64,000 bases of DNA, from positions 1 to 64,000 of the forward strand of contig DASYDW010000099.1 of assembly GCA_036499395.1 (NCBI GenBank). Reading direction: 5' to 3'. Both the position numbers and the translations under genes were made by a program. Below are positions 1-9,600 of the stretch, one piece after another. The notes beneath the pieces are model-generated. The model had not been told where the DNA came from, ran no database searches, and saw only the letters and a list, made by a program, of their open reading frames with translations. The DNA comes from Pirellulales bacterium (GTDB lineage Bacteria; Planctomycetota; Planctomycetia; Pirellulales; JACPPG01). How positions within the stretch are numbered: the stretch's first letter is position 1; each line of letters starts with the position of its first letter.

Positions 1-402
1 GACTGGCAAGGACAACGTCGAATTGATACTCTCGGGCATGGTGGCGTACTCCTGGGGAATTGGGTCCGTAATCAACCAAATTCAAACCCAAGTACGCCGC
101 CTTTTTCAACTCAACTCATCCACAACTTTCGGTTATATCTCATGCGCGTTCGGTCACCGGTTTTCATTGGAAGGTTCCGGTGGGTTATCGCCGGCTTGCA
201 CGTACTGTTGATCGCCGACTCTTGGTGTTCGCGTTTGCGGCGTCGAAAGAGTCGCAATAAGCCAGAGAGAGACAAGGATTTGCGACTCGCACCTCGTCGC
301 CCGTCCGGTAAAACTACACAGTGACCAAGGAACGGGATTAGTGTACGATCTGGCTCGTCTACGCGCACCGAGTATCAACAATGTACCACGGAGGTTTGGA
401 GG
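1..402. other. Left window edge, no confident gene
   Basis: Two forward frames are open from the window edge, one to about position 211 and one to about position 324, so the tail of an upstream gene could lie here. Neither translation shows a recognisable domain and the second becomes arginine-rich. The last 20 bases carry two GGAGG motifs that serve the next gene. No RNA gene or repeat was seen. Confidence 0.4.
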
Positions 403-408
403 TTGGAC

Positions 409-1068
409 GTGCAGAAACTACGGGTTCATAACTTTGCCGTCTCGCTCGATGGTTATGCGGCCGGTCCAAGCCAGGACCATGAAAATCCGTTGGGCAAAGG
501 CGGCATGGCCCTGCATCAATGGTTCTTTTCGACACAGACCTTCGCGCGAATGAACGGCCAGGAAGGCGCCGGTCAAGGTATCGATAACGATTTTGCCGCA
601 CGCTGCACCGTGAACGTCGGCGCATGGGTCCTTGGCCGCAACATGTTCGGTCCGGTGCGCGGAGTGTGGCCAGATGAATCGTGGAAGGGTTGGTGGGGCG
701 AGAATCCGCCCTTTCACGCGCCAGTGTATGTTCTGACGCATCACCCGCGACAGTCATTGCCAATGCAGGGCGGCACGGACTTCCATTTCGTCACCGAGGG
801 AATCGAAGCGGCACTCGCCCGCGCAATCGAGGCAGCCCACGGTTGCGATGTCATCCTTGGTGGAGGTGTCTCCACAATCCAACAGTACTTACGTGCTCGG
901 CTCATCGATGAAATGCACTTCGTCGTAGTGCCGGTCCTGCTCGGTTGCGGAGAACCGCTATTCAACGACGTTGACCTTCCACGACTCGGCTACGAAGTGT
1001 CGGAGCATGCGTCATCGGATAAGGTGACGCACGTCGTCATCAGAAAGCGAAGCGCATTACGCACGTAA
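409..1068 (+). CDS. RibD C-terminal/dihydrofolate reductase-like protein
   Basis: This 219-residue protein resembles the RibD C-terminal (dihydrofolate reductase-like) fold, whose members are stand-alone NADPH-dependent reductases of mostly unknown substrate. The signs are an N-terminal strand followed by SLDGYAAG, a central DVILGGGVSTIQQYL segment at the expected nucleotide-binding position, and a C-terminal VVPVLLGCGEPLF strand-loop, all family hallmarks. I chose GTG 409 because a GGAGG lies six bases upstream; a TTG at 403 with its own GGAGG is also possible and adds two residues. The protein has no signal peptide and is probably cytoplasmic. A second, shorter paralogue lies near 29 kb. 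The substrate cannot be read from the sequence. Confidence 0.85.
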   Translation: MQKLRVHNFAVSLDGYAAGPSQDHENPLGKGGMALHQWFFSTQTFARMNGQEGAGQGIDNDFAARCTVNVGAWVLGRNMFGPVRGVWPDESWKGWWGENPPFHAPVYVLTHHPRQSLPMQGGTDFHFVTEGIEAALARAIEAAHGCDVILGGGVSTIQQYLRARLIDEMHFVVVPVLLGCGEPLFNDVDLPRLGYEVSEHASSDKVTHVVIRKRSALRT

Positions 1069-1466
1069 GCTGAATCCTGATGCCCCGATGGATCAGTTTT
1101 TCAACAGCAGGGCGACTGGATTGGAACCGTTGGGGGGCCATCCTGAATGCGGGACATTAGTCCTGTCGTCGGGCATGGCAACCATTTGGGCACACGAGCG
1201 CGTCCGGCCAATCGTTGAAGTCGCCACATCGGGTGCGCTCAGGAGGGCGTATCAGAGGGCGTGTCCTGAGCGTCCAATCGAACGGCTGTAACGTTCCCCG
1301 GTCCAACATTTCAACGTGCGACTGCCGCCGAGCATTCGCCGCCTAATGGCCAAAAACGTGACCGCCGCTAAATCTGCCGGCAGCGCGCATCCTCTTCGGC
1401 ATGCAGCCAACGTCACTCGTCGGACCCCGGATCGGCGCCGGGTTCGCGACCGCGTATCCTTAGAAA
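1069..1466. other. Intergenic region, nothing recognised
   Basis: About 400 bases separate the reductase from the TrhO/RluA fusion. The short reading frames here have no coding character or ribosome-binding site that I can defend. No terminator hairpin with a T-run and no RNA gene was seen. Confidence 0.5.
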
Positions 1467-3260
1467 ATGTCCGACGTCACTAATATTGCCGCCTACAAGT
1501 TCTTTCCTCTCACCGATCTGCAGGCGTTGCGAGAGCGTTTGCGGGCCCAGTGCAAGCTCTGGAAATTGCGCGGCACAATTCTGCTCAGTCCCGAGGGGAT
1601 CAATCTGTTCGTCGCCGGCGGTCGTACAGAAATCGACTCGCTGCTGCAAGAATTGCAAGCCATTCCGGGACTGGAAGGGCTGCAGCCGAAAGTCAGCGTC
1701 AGCCGTCGACAGCCCTTCAATCGCATGCTGGTGCGCATCAAGCGCGAGATCATCGCCTTTGGCGTTCCCGGCATCGCACCAAGCTTGCAAACATCGCCGA
1801 AAGTCACTCCGCAGGAACTAAAGGGTTGGCTCGACGAGGGCCGCCCGATCACGCTGCTCGATACGCGGAACGATTACGAAGTCAAACTTGGCACTTTCAA
1901 AAACGCCCTGACATTGGGGATCGATCACTTTCGCAATTTCCCGGCCGCAGCCCAGACTCTGCCCGCCGATTTGAAGCAGCGCCCCGTAGTTATGTTCTGC
2001 ACAGGCGGAATTCGCTGCGAAAAGGCAGGGCCTTACCTCGAAGGTATCGGCTTCGAGCAGGTGTTCCAGCTCGACGGCGGAATTCTGAAATACTTTGACG
2101 ACTGCGGCAGCGAACACTACGACGGCGAGTGCTTCGTGTTCGATCAGCGCGTCGGCCTCGATCCGAATCTCGCGACGACCGAAAACACGCTTTGCTTCCA
2201 CTGTCTGTCGCCGCTGTCGGTTGCCGACCAACAAGACCCGCGCTATGTGCCCGAGCAGTCATGCCCCTATTGCTTTCTGACCGATGCCCAGCAGATGGCC
2301 CGGACGCTCGCGGAACGCGAGTCAGCCATTCGGCAGGCCACCACGCCACTGCCTGGCTCCGTGCCGCACGACAATGATCGGCCGCTGAAGATCTCGGCGA
2401 AACACGACGGTCTGTCCTTGCTCGACGCGCTGGGCGTAATCTTTCGTCATCTTGCGCGCGAATACTGGCAAGAGCGTTTTGACCGGCGGTTGATTCTGAA
2501 TGCCAAAGGTCAGGCAGTCGCCGCGGACCATCGTGTGCGGTCCGGCGAAGTATATTTGCATCGTACGCCTGCTAACATCGAGCCGGCTGTGAACCCAGCG
2601 ATTCGCCTACTGCACGAGGACGCGGCGATCGTCGTCGTCAACAAGCCGGCCCCGCTGCCGCTGCATCCCTCAGGCCGGTTCAATCGCAACTCGCTGCAGT
2701 CGATTTTGAACCAGGTCTACTCGCCGCAAAAGCTGCGACCCGTGCATCGGCTTGATGCGAACACGACAGGCCTGGTGGTCTTCGCCCGTACGCGGCATTT
2801 CGCGAGTCAGTTGCAAACGCAATTCGCGGCCGGTGAAGTCGAGAAGCACTACCTGGCTCGGATCGAAGGGCGACCTTCGGAAGCGTTGTTCGATTGCGAC
2901 GCGCCGATCGGCATCGATACCACAGAACTGGGCGGTCGTGCCGTCGACGAGCAGGGCCTGGCCGCGCGCACCGAGTTTCGCATGCTCGAAGAATTCGGCG
3001 ATGGCACGTCACTCGTCGAGGCCCGCCCGATTACAGGCCGGACGAATCAAATTCGCGTGCATCTGCAACATCTGGGCCTGCCCATCCGCGGCGAGCAAGC
3101 GTATCTGCCCAACCACAAGCTCGGAGAGACCCAGACGCATAGCGTCACCGACCTACCGCTCTGCCTGCACGCCCTGCGCATTTCGTTCGTGCATCCGGTA
3201 ACGAAGGAGCGAGTCACGTTCGAGTCCCCCGCGCCCGCGTGGGCGGGAGGGCAACCGTAG
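1467..3260 (+). CDS. TrhO-type rhodanese fused to RluA-family pseudouridine synthase
   Basis: Two RNA-modifying modules share one 597-residue chain. Residues 1-290 match TrhO (YceA/UPF0176), which hydroxylates uridine 34 of tRNA: an N-terminal ferredoxin-like part, then a rhodanese domain with active-site loop CTGGIRCEK (Cys178, Cys183), then a Cys-rich tail with CFHC and CPYC pairs that could bind metal. Residues 300-590 match RluA-type pseudouridine synthases, with HRLDANTTG placing the catalytic Asp at 430 and GRTNQIRVHLQHLG near the C-terminus. The start ATG is the first in frame. The stretch around residues 310-370 may be an S4-like RNA-binding segment. The RNA target of the synthase half cannot be told from sequence. 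Confidence 0.9.
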   Translation: MSDVTNIAAYKFFPLTDLQALRERLRAQCKLWKLRGTILLSPEGINLFVAGGRTEIDSLLQELQAIPGLEGLQPKVSVSRRQPFNRMLVRIKREIIAFGVPGIAPSLQTSPKVTPQELKGWLDEGRPITLLDTRNDYEVKLGTFKNALTLGIDHFRNFPAAAQTLPADLKQRPVVMFCTGGIRCEKAGPYLEGIGFEQVFQLDGGILKYFDDCGSEHYDGECFVFDQRVGLDPNLATTENTLCFHCLSPLSVADQQDPRYVPEQSCPYCFLTDAQQMARTLAERESAIRQATTPLPGSVPHDNDRPLKISAKHDGLSLLDALGVIFRHLAREYWQERFDRRLILNAKGQAVAADHRVRSGEVYLHRTPANIEPAVNPAIRLLHEDAAIVVVNKPAPLPLHPSGRFNRNSLQSILNQVYSPQKLRPVHRLDANTTGLVVFARTRHFASQLQTQFAAGEVEKHYLARIEGRPSEALFDCDAPIGIDTTELGGRAVDEQGLAARTEFRMLEEFGDGTSLVEARPITGRTNQIRVHLQHLGLPIRGEQAYLPNHKLGETQTHSVTDLPLCLHALRISFVHPVTKERVTFESPAPAWAGGQP

Positions 3261-3573
3261 CCCGGGCGTCGTTTCGCGGCGGGTTGGCGATAAAAGAGTG
3301 TCGACACCAAGTTATTGCGTGTTTCGGCACGGTACGTCGAAACAGAATACTAACACTGATGTGGCGGACGACAGCCGCCGGTTTCTTATCAAACTACCTC
3401 TTTGGAACTTTTGTTGGACTGCTGAGATGACCATCTAAACCTGGGCGTATCTGGCCCCCCTGAATAAACCAGCTAACGAGACAATTGCTGGAGTCACGTG
3501 TCATGGCTTGGCAACTATACTATGGCATCGCATTACTTTTAACCGTGAATGCACAAACGTGAGGGGGCGAACG
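3261..3573. other. Intergenic region upstream of phosphorylase-pYEATS gene
   Basis: About 310 bases with no supported gene. The composition shifts from GC-rich to more AT-rich near 3300, where the low-GC segment carrying the next gene begins. A GAGGGGG motif at 3561-3567 is the ribosome-binding site of that gene. No clear promoter or direct repeat marks the edge. Confidence 0.45.
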
Positions 3574-5139
3574 GTGACGCCAGACGATCCATCGATAGAC
3601 GTGGTGATAATCACGGCCCTGTACGACGAACTTAAGGCACTCTTGCATATTAAGGCCAAGGAAGGAGCCCCTTGGCAACAAAGGGAGGATTCGCGTGGGT
3701 TGCCATATTATCGGCGACACTTCGAATCTAACGGAAGAGAACTAACCGTTGCAGCTGCACATTGCAGCAGCATGGGTGAGACAGCAGCCGCTACGCGTGC
3801 GTTTGGGCTAATTGAGTCGCTGAGCCCTCGGCCGCTCGCGTTGGCGATGTGTGGAATCTGCGCGGGGAGGCGCGGCGATGTGAACCTTGGTGACATCATC
3901 GTCGCCAATCGTGTCTACAGTTACGATCACGGAAAACGAGTGTCGAGAGTTACGAATGGAAAGCGCCAGGAGGAGATGTTTCAAGACATCGAGACGTACA
4001 ACTTGCATCGAGCGTGGGCGCTTCGAGTGCCGTCCTTCGGAGAAAGATGGAGCGACTCTCACGAGCGCCCTCCATTTTCACTGGATTCACAAAAACGCTG
4101 GTTCCTAAACGCACTTCGGGAAAAAGAACGGCACCCTGAAGCCGCCGCACCTGATCAGCATGCTCAGCGCCATTCGCATTGCAAAGGATGGTGCAACGTA
4201 GTAAAGGCACTCCGAAATGACGCTGAACCGTTGGTTAGCCTCGATTCCGGCAGTTTCTCGTTGACAGAGCGCGGCAGAACCTGGATCGATGAGGAATCAG
4301 CGACATGTGGCGTTGATGTATTACCACAACCCAATCCAATTCAAGTGCATTTGGGTCCAATTGCGACCGGCAAGACTGTGCGACAGGACCCTGAACTGTT
4401 TGCAAGTTTGATCGCATCATCGCGCAAAGTTATTGGTGTCGAAATGGAGGCCGCAGCAATTGGATGGGTCGCAGAGTTTGCGGACCTGCGGAGCATCGTT
4501 GTTAAGGCTGTATCCGACTTTGGAGATCATGAGAAGGACGACGGGTTTCGTCATTTCGCGTGTACGGCAGCGGCAACATTCGTAATTGATTTCTTGTTGG
4601 AGTTCCCTCCGCGCACGCTCGACAAGAGAAGGGTAGATACGGCGATTCGCGCATCAGGCCTTCCCGGAATGGACTTAGGGTACGCAAGACCTGATCGCGC
4701 AACCCAACGCTCATCGCCGGAAAGCGAAGCTCCATCCAATAGTCCGCCCACGCCCCAAGCGCGACGAGCAGCACCAGTATTCCGTAACGAGCGTATACGA
4801 TGCTACGAACAGGCGAGAAATATTGTGCTCGTGCATACATTGCGCCCTTCCGACGAACGGGGCCAGCGGTTTGATGTGTTTGCGTATCTTATGGAGCATA
4901 AGAATGGAGACATCGCCAGCGTCGAAAAGGCAGAATTCTATTTTGGAAAGCATTGGGGTGATAAAGTATTCACGGGCACTCGTATTGGCAGGAACCAAAT
5001 CGGGGTTCGGACTGCTGCATACGGTCCTTTCTTATGCCTCTGCAAGGTAACCTTCAACGACAAAAAGTCGGTATTCCTGAGTCGTTACATCGATTTTGAA
5101 ATGGGAGAGGTGTTCTCACGTTTGCCTCGGAGCGAGTGA
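3574..5139 (+). CDS. Nucleoside phosphorylase/nucleosidase-like protein with C-terminal pYEATS domain
   Basis: The 521-residue product starts at GTG 3574, eight bases after GAGGGGG. Residues 8-370 form a PNP/UDP-phosphorylase (MTAN-like) domain: a first strand VVIITALYDELKALL, GICAGRRGDVNLGDIIVA, a ribose-site VEMEAAA motif (Glu290, Glu292), and VKAVSDFGD with Asp315 at the position of the catalytic acid. An insertion at about 140-255, with a winged-helix look, interrupts it. Residues 425-520 resemble the prokaryotic YEATS domain: alternating strands, KAEFYFGKHWGDKVF, ending SVFLSRYIDF. Family knowledge: both modules recur in bacterial conflict systems, with the phosphorylase as a nucleotide-degrading effector. 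Inference: a single-protein immune effector. Its GC content is clearly lower than that of its neighbours, suggesting transfer. No obvious partner gene is adjacent. Confidence 0.75.
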   Translation: MTPDDPSIDVVIITALYDELKALLHIKAKEGAPWQQREDSRGLPYYRRHFESNGRELTVAAAHCSSMGETAAATRAFGLIESLSPRPLALAMCGICAGRRGDVNLGDIIVANRVYSYDHGKRVSRVTNGKRQEEMFQDIETYNLHRAWALRVPSFGERWSDSHERPPFSLDSQKRWFLNALREKERHPEAAAPDQHAQRHSHCKGWCNVVKALRNDAEPLVSLDSGSFSLTERGRTWIDEESATCGVDVLPQPNPIQVHLGPIATGKTVRQDPELFASLIASSRKVIGVEMEAAAIGWVAEFADLRSIVVKAVSDFGDHEKDDGFRHFACTAAATFVIDFLLEFPPRTLDKRRVDTAIRASGLPGMDLGYARPDRATQRSSPESEAPSNSPPTPQARRAAPVFRNERIRCYEQARNIVLVHTLRPSDERGQRFDVFAYLMEHKNGDIASVEKAEFYFGKHWGDKVFTGTRIGRNQIGVRTAAYGPFLCLCKVTFNDKKSVFLSRYIDFEMGEVFSRLPRSE

Positions 5140-5200
5140 CACAAAGATAAGAGGACTTTCGCCGAGTGCATGCAGTGCTTCAGCCGTAAACGAACCGGGC

Positions 5201-5237
5201 ATTATTGGCAATCTCGTCCCAAGAAACTGCCGATAAT
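5201..5237. other. Inverted repeat / hairpin
   Basis: ATTATTGGCA at 5201-5210 pairs with TGCCGATAAT at 5228-5237, giving ten pairs including one G-T, with a 17-base loop. It lies between the phosphorylase-pYEATS gene and the serine hydrolase. No T-run follows, so it is not a standard terminator. Confidence 0.35.
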
Positions 5238-5281
5238 TGGGCGATCTCTGAACAACCACCGACGGATCAAGGACCAGAGCT

Positions 5282-6580
5282 ATGAGGCACATCGGGCGCT
5301 CGGCTCGCAGGGTATGCGGCGCGATCAAGCGGCCGGCGCGTCAGGCGGTCTTCTTCATATTCATATTGGCATCGCTCGCCCGAGTCGTGTACTCGCAGCG
5401 GCTCCCGGGCGGTGAAGAATCCATATCAAATCCGCTCGCCGGGCTTAGCGAGTCTCCCACGGCCGCGGCAGATGAACCGGCCGAAGCATCCAGCGAAGCA
5501 CAAACCAACCGGTGCAACGGACCATCAGGCGAGTGGCTTGCGCGACTGGTCGCCGATCTCCGCCAGCAAAACAAGCTCGTGGGCCTGGGGGCCGTCGTCA
5601 TGGTCGACGGCCAGGTCGTGGCGACCGCCGTCGACGGCGAGCGCAAGCTGGGTAGCGGTGTGTCCGTCGAGCTGGGCGATCGCTGGCATATCGGTTCGGT
5701 CACCAAGTCGGTCACCGCCACGATGATCGCGCGGTTGGTCGAGTCGGGCAAGATGCAATGGTCCGACACGATCGGCGCGCGCTTTCCCAACGCCGCGGTT
5801 CACGACGACTGGAAGCGTGCCACACTCGCGCAACTGCTGACACACACCGCCGGGGCACCGGCGAACTTCCCGATGTGGGTGCTGCTGGTACGACCGGCGA
5901 TCGGTCCCGAATGCACTAAGAAGCGCCACGAAGCGGTGATGAATGTGATCGCACAAAAACCGGTCAGTCCACCGGGACAGAAGTATGCCTACTCGAACGT
6001 CGGGTATACGATCGCGGCTGCGATGGCCGAAATGGCAACCGGCGTGAGTTGGGAAGATCTCGTCCGGCGCGAAGTCTTCGAGCCGCTCGCGCTCGAGAGC
6101 GCCGGATTCGGCCCGCCCAAAAGCCCGGACGACACGCTTCCTCAACCCCGCGGTCACCTCAGAACGCGCGATCGCAAAACAAGCGTCAGCGACAACTCGG
6201 ACATAACGCCTATCATCGGCCCTGCCGGCACGGTTCACATGACGCTCGGTGATCTTGGCACGTATGCCACGGAACATCTGCGTGGCGAACTAGGGACCGG
6301 AAACCTCCTGTCGACCGAGACCTATCGCCGGCTGCATGCGCCGAACCTGGAAAACTATGGCTACGGTTGGGTGATGAAGAAACCGACCGACGACCTGCCG
6401 TACACCACGTATTGGCACAATGGCTCGAACACGATGTGGTACGCGCTTGCCACCTTCATTCCCGATAAACACATGGCCGTGGCCGTCACCTCAAACGACT
6501 GCGACATTTCACAAGCCCAGTCCGCCGCCTGGTCAATCGTCCAGGCCAGCGCCAAGCAGTTCAACGCGCAAGGCGAATGA
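5282..6580 (+). CDS. Exported serine hydrolase, beta-lactamase class C / PBP4* family
   Basis: This 432-residue protein belongs to the serine beta-lactamase/transpeptidase-like superfamily (COG1680 type), whose members are peptidases, esterases or beta-lactamases. The three active-site motifs are present and ordered: SVTK (nucleophile Ser139, Lys142), YSN (Tyr237) and HNG (His379), the last in place of the usual KTG. An Arg-rich start followed by a hydrophobic FFIFILASLARVVYS stretch is a likely signal peptide or anchor, so it should act in the periplasm. It runs convergently toward the BlaR1-like gene 65 bases away, which makes a link to cell-wall or beta-lactam sensing conceivable but not shown. 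The substrate is unknown. Confidence 0.88.
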   Translation: MRHIGRSARRVCGAIKRPARQAVFFIFILASLARVVYSQRLPGGEESISNPLAGLSESPTAAADEPAEASSEAQTNRCNGPSGEWLARLVADLRQQNKLVGLGAVVMVDGQVVATAVDGERKLGSGVSVELGDRWHIGSVTKSVTATMIARLVESGKMQWSDTIGARFPNAAVHDDWKRATLAQLLTHTAGAPANFPMWVLLVRPAIGPECTKKRHEAVMNVIAQKPVSPPGQKYAYSNVGYTIAAAMAEMATGVSWEDLVRREVFEPLALESAGFGPPKSPDDTLPQPRGHLRTRDRKTSVSDNSDITPIIGPAGTVHMTLGDLGTYATEHLRGELGTGNLLSTETYRRLHAPNLENYGYGWVMKKPTDDLPYTTYWHNGSNTMWYALATFIPDKHMAVAVTSNDCDISQAQSAAWSIVQASAKQFNAQGE

Positions 6581-6645
6581 AGAAGAGGACGACCAGGCGC
6601 GCTCCAACTGTCGTCACGAACCATCCGTGGCGCCCGCCGGCTTCG

Positions 6646-9600
6646 TCAATTCGTCTTGATCGGTTTGCCCTTCTTGTCGAACTGCAATGTTCCCAGGTCT
6701 TTGGTCTCGCCTGGTTCGATGGCCAGGTCGCTTTCGAACGAGACATAGAGTATGCCGCGACGATGCGGAACGGCTTTCAGAGAATAGGGACAACCGGGAA
6801 TCAATACGGCGCGGAAACGTCCCTCTGCGTCGGCGCCCACGGTGTCAAGGCGGGTCGCATAAGCAAAGGGGACGCCCGATGCTTCAACCGCCGCGCCGGA
6901 AAAAGGTTCGCCGTCTTCGTCGAGCAAGCGTCCGACGACATAACCCTCGGGCTGGAGTTGCACGGTGATCTCGCCCGCCGCAATGTCGGCGGGACCAATT
7001 CGTACAACTCGACCGATGTGTCTCTCCACATGCCTGAGAAGAATCGGGCGTTCCTCATCAGGACCAAGATTGGTCACCGTCAATTCCGCGTCCTCCGTCT
7101 TATCAACACGATCGCGCGATATGCCGTGGACATCCAAACCGGCGATCGGCTTCCCCTCAGGATCCTGGACATGGATCCGCACCGACTGCCCCGGGTCCAA
7201 CGCAAAGTCGACCGTTACCGGCCCCGTGTCGGCGGGCGGATTGATCTCCTTCATCATGTTGGGCCACTCGAGGCCGGGCTTCATAGGGTTATGGTACGTG
7301 TCGAACCGACCGCCCCAGACCCCCTCCTGGTGCTTGGGGCCGGTGACGTCGGCATAACCCACGCCATGCCGATAGGATTTGAGGATGCTCTCCGCACCGA
7401 CGATCGCCCGTCCTGGTAAACCCACGATGCGATACGTTCCGTCTGCTTTCGATTGAAATCGCGTCGCACGGGCGTCGCCGTCGACGAAGCCGTTGGAGTG
7501 GAATTCGGGCGTTCTCTGCGCATATTCGTTCGCAAGATAGGGCAAATAGAACATTCGAACTGTAGGAACGGGTGCGCCAGTGGCACGATCGGTAACTCGT
7601 CCGGTGATCCAAATTCCGCGATGCAGTTCGACTTCCATGGGGACCGGCCCGAGACCATCAGGGTCGGGAACATCAACATCGCGCTCGAAATAGGGTAGCT
7701 GCTCGCCGGGGGCGAACCGGAGCTGATTCTTGGCCCCTTTCGGCATCCCGATCAATCGAAAGCGTCCCTTATCGTCCGTCGTCGCTTTCAGCACTCCATA
7801 TTTCCCATACGGATAGCTAGTGAGCATCCTGCTTTCGACCGAGACGCCCGGAAGCAGCTCGCCCGTCTGCGCATCCTTTACGATCCCTTCGACCGCGCGG
7901 GCAGGCTCGGCGTTGAACGTGATCGTGGCGCCGAATACCGAGTCCTTCGTGTCGGTTTGCTCCTCGAAGCCGCTATTTTGCCGCAGCGTCTCCATGTCGC
8001 GCGTCGCCGCCTGGGCTTCGCGATAGGCGATTTGCTCGCCGACAAATGTCAGCGTGACAACCCGCTCGCGCCCAAGGCCGTGGATTTCGAATCGCCCCTC
8101 CACGTCGGTCGTCACCGCGGTGGGAGTGCCGATCACGCGCGGCTCAGCGGATTGAGGAATCCTTCGCTGGGCGGTCCAAATATCCTCTCCCGCCTTGACC
8201 CCGGCGAACCACTCGGACAGATCGTCACCGTTTGCAGCCCGCGCTGCGCTCACTTTGACCGAGGTTCCCGCGATCGGGTGGCCTTCGAGATCGATCACTC
8301 GACCGCGGAGCGGAAGGTCTTCCACCAATCGCAGCTTCAAGGGCTGCGACGCATCAATGCCGCCGTACATCACCCAGGCAGGCCCGAAACCGGTGAGCGA
8401 TGCGCCGATTTGCGTCTTCTTATAGATGTCGCGCCAGTGTTCATCGAACCCGCTCACGTCGCCGAAGGGATGACGCGGAAAGCGGATCGTGAACATGCCC
8501 TGCGAATCTGCGATCGCTTCGGACAGTGGCGAGATCAAGTCCTTCGCGACGGCCAACTCCCACGACGACCAGTCCGCCATCCCCGCTGCGCGGACGACTG
8601 CCCCCACGGCCGGCGTGCCGTCCGGCTTCAGCACCACGCCGCGCACAGTAATCTCGGACTCCGCAGACGAGGGCGCCGTAATGGCAGCGGCCTGTGAAGC
8701 GATCGTCTGCGGCGCCACGGGAAGCGATTGGCCAGCGACGGGCGCGGAATCGGATGCCGTTTGGGCGAGAGTCTCGAAGGCGCCGGCAACAACATGGCTC
8801 TGCGTGGCCGCGATCGTTCCCAGAATCAACGCCACGAGCAGGATCAGCGCCAAGGAATCGCCCGAGCGCGATCGGACCCGTTCCTCGCCAAGGAGTAAAC
8901 GCACAATACGACGTTTGAGTTGACTGCTATTATTCCCGCCGACGGCAAGCGATGCGTTCGGCGCCGGACGGTTCGCGCCGCATGCCGCTGCACACAGTTC
9001 GGCAACCCGAAGCAGGATGTCGGCATAGTTCACTTTCTCGATGCCCGCCCGAACTACGGCGTCATCGCAGCAATTCTCTCGCTCCGAACTGAGCTGACGG
9101 CTCACGTACCAGACCGCAGGGTGAAAGAACAAGGCCGCTTCGACCAGCCGCTGCAGCAGATTTACCAACAGATCCAGCCGACGAATATGAGCCATTTCGT
9201 GGGCCACGATGACCAGCAATTGCTCAGGTTCAAGCTCCGCCTCGAGCCAGTCCGGGAGCAGGATCACAGGCCGGAGAATCCCTGTCACGAAGGGAATCGT
9301 GATCCGTCCGCAAAACGCCACGACGGGCACGACCTTCAGGCCGATCCGTGCGGCTTGCTCCCGGATCTGATCGGCAAGTCGACCCGACAGGACCGGTCTG
9401 GCGGACCGACGCAACCGGCGCACTCCCCACAGGCCAAGCCCCAGACGCCCTAACATGAACAGAACACCCGACAGATAGGTGCAGACCGCGTACGGCGATC
9501 CTCGCAGCAGCCACGATTCGAGAGATGACGAAAGCCTGGCAGGCAGGCTGACCGGTTCGATTTCGTTCCCAGCGACACTCGCACCTTCAGCAACTGAAAC

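Noticed and set aside
1088-1291. A 67-residue forward frame after the reductase
   Set aside because: No ribosome-binding site and no protein-like pattern.
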